A DNA stretch of 6,490 nt from an uncultured Rhodospirillaceae bacterium (GTDB lineage Bacteria > Pseudomonadota > Alphaproteobacteria > Thalassobaculales > Thalassobaculaceae): assembly GCA_937891725.1 (NCBI GenBank), contig CALAHL010000015.1, positions 1 through 6,490 of the forward strand, given 5' to 3'. Both the position numbers and the translations under genes were made by a program. Under the pieces are notes generated by a model, which saw nothing but the letters and a program-made list of their open reading frames with translations, searched no databases and was not told where the DNA came from. This document shows positions 6,471-6,490 of the stretch, piece by piece (position 1 is the first letter of the stretch; each line of letters begins with the position of its first letter).

Positions 6471-6490
6471 ATGACAGGGTTCCGTGCGTT
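6471..6490 (+). CDS. Possible start of a divergent gene (only about six codons in view)
   Basis: ATG at 6471-6473 begins an open frame (MTGFRA) running off the window, with AAGGA at 6456-6460, ten bases upstream. A gene start divergent from metC would fit the gene-poor stretch before it. Six codons give no family information, so function cannot be stated and the call could be chance. Confidence 0.2.

Overview
The window is GC-rich (by eye around 60-65%), tightly packed bacterial chromosome. Protein style and gene content point to an alphaproteobacterium, possibly of the Rhodospirillales type; this is inference from protein character, not from a marker gene. There are no RNA genes, insertion sequences, CRISPR arrays or phage genes.

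Layout. The plus strand carries the 3' end of an ABC-F family ATPase gene (1-339), then 37 bases later a complete gene for a four-domain rhodanese protein (377-1990) with one cysteine in its 537 residues. The rest of the window is on the minus strand. In transcription order it holds cystathionine beta-lyase metC (6300 down to 5071), a short ModE-type regulator (5065-4700), and the molybdate ABC importer modA-modB-modC (4604-1993). The rhodanese gene and modC converge with only 2 bases between their stop codons. The region beyond metC (6316-6470) looks like a divergent control region, and a plus-strand gene may begin at 6471.

How the genes work together. ModA binds molybdate in the periplasm, ModB forms the membrane channel and ModC hydrolyses ATP; a C-terminal Mop/TOBE-like region on ModC may sense molybdate. 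A perfect 9-base inverted repeat, AAGCGTTAT-N12-ATAACGCTT (4640-4669), lies just ahead of modA and has the half-sites and spacing of a ModE operator, so the neighbouring short ModE protein very likely acts there. That protein has the ModE winged helix-turn-helix domain but no Mop domains, so how it senses molybdate is unclear. MetC (cysteine/cystathionine C-S lyase) and the rhodanese (sulfane-sulfur transfer) are both sulfur enzymes flanking the molybdate genes, and modE starts 5 bases after the metC stop. A sulfur-molybdenum connection is therefore possible, but the sequence alone does not prove it.

Most of the window is recognisable biology. The points most worth a second look are the single-cysteine four-domain rhodanese, the Mop-less ModE paired with a near-canonical operator, and the metC-modE junction.
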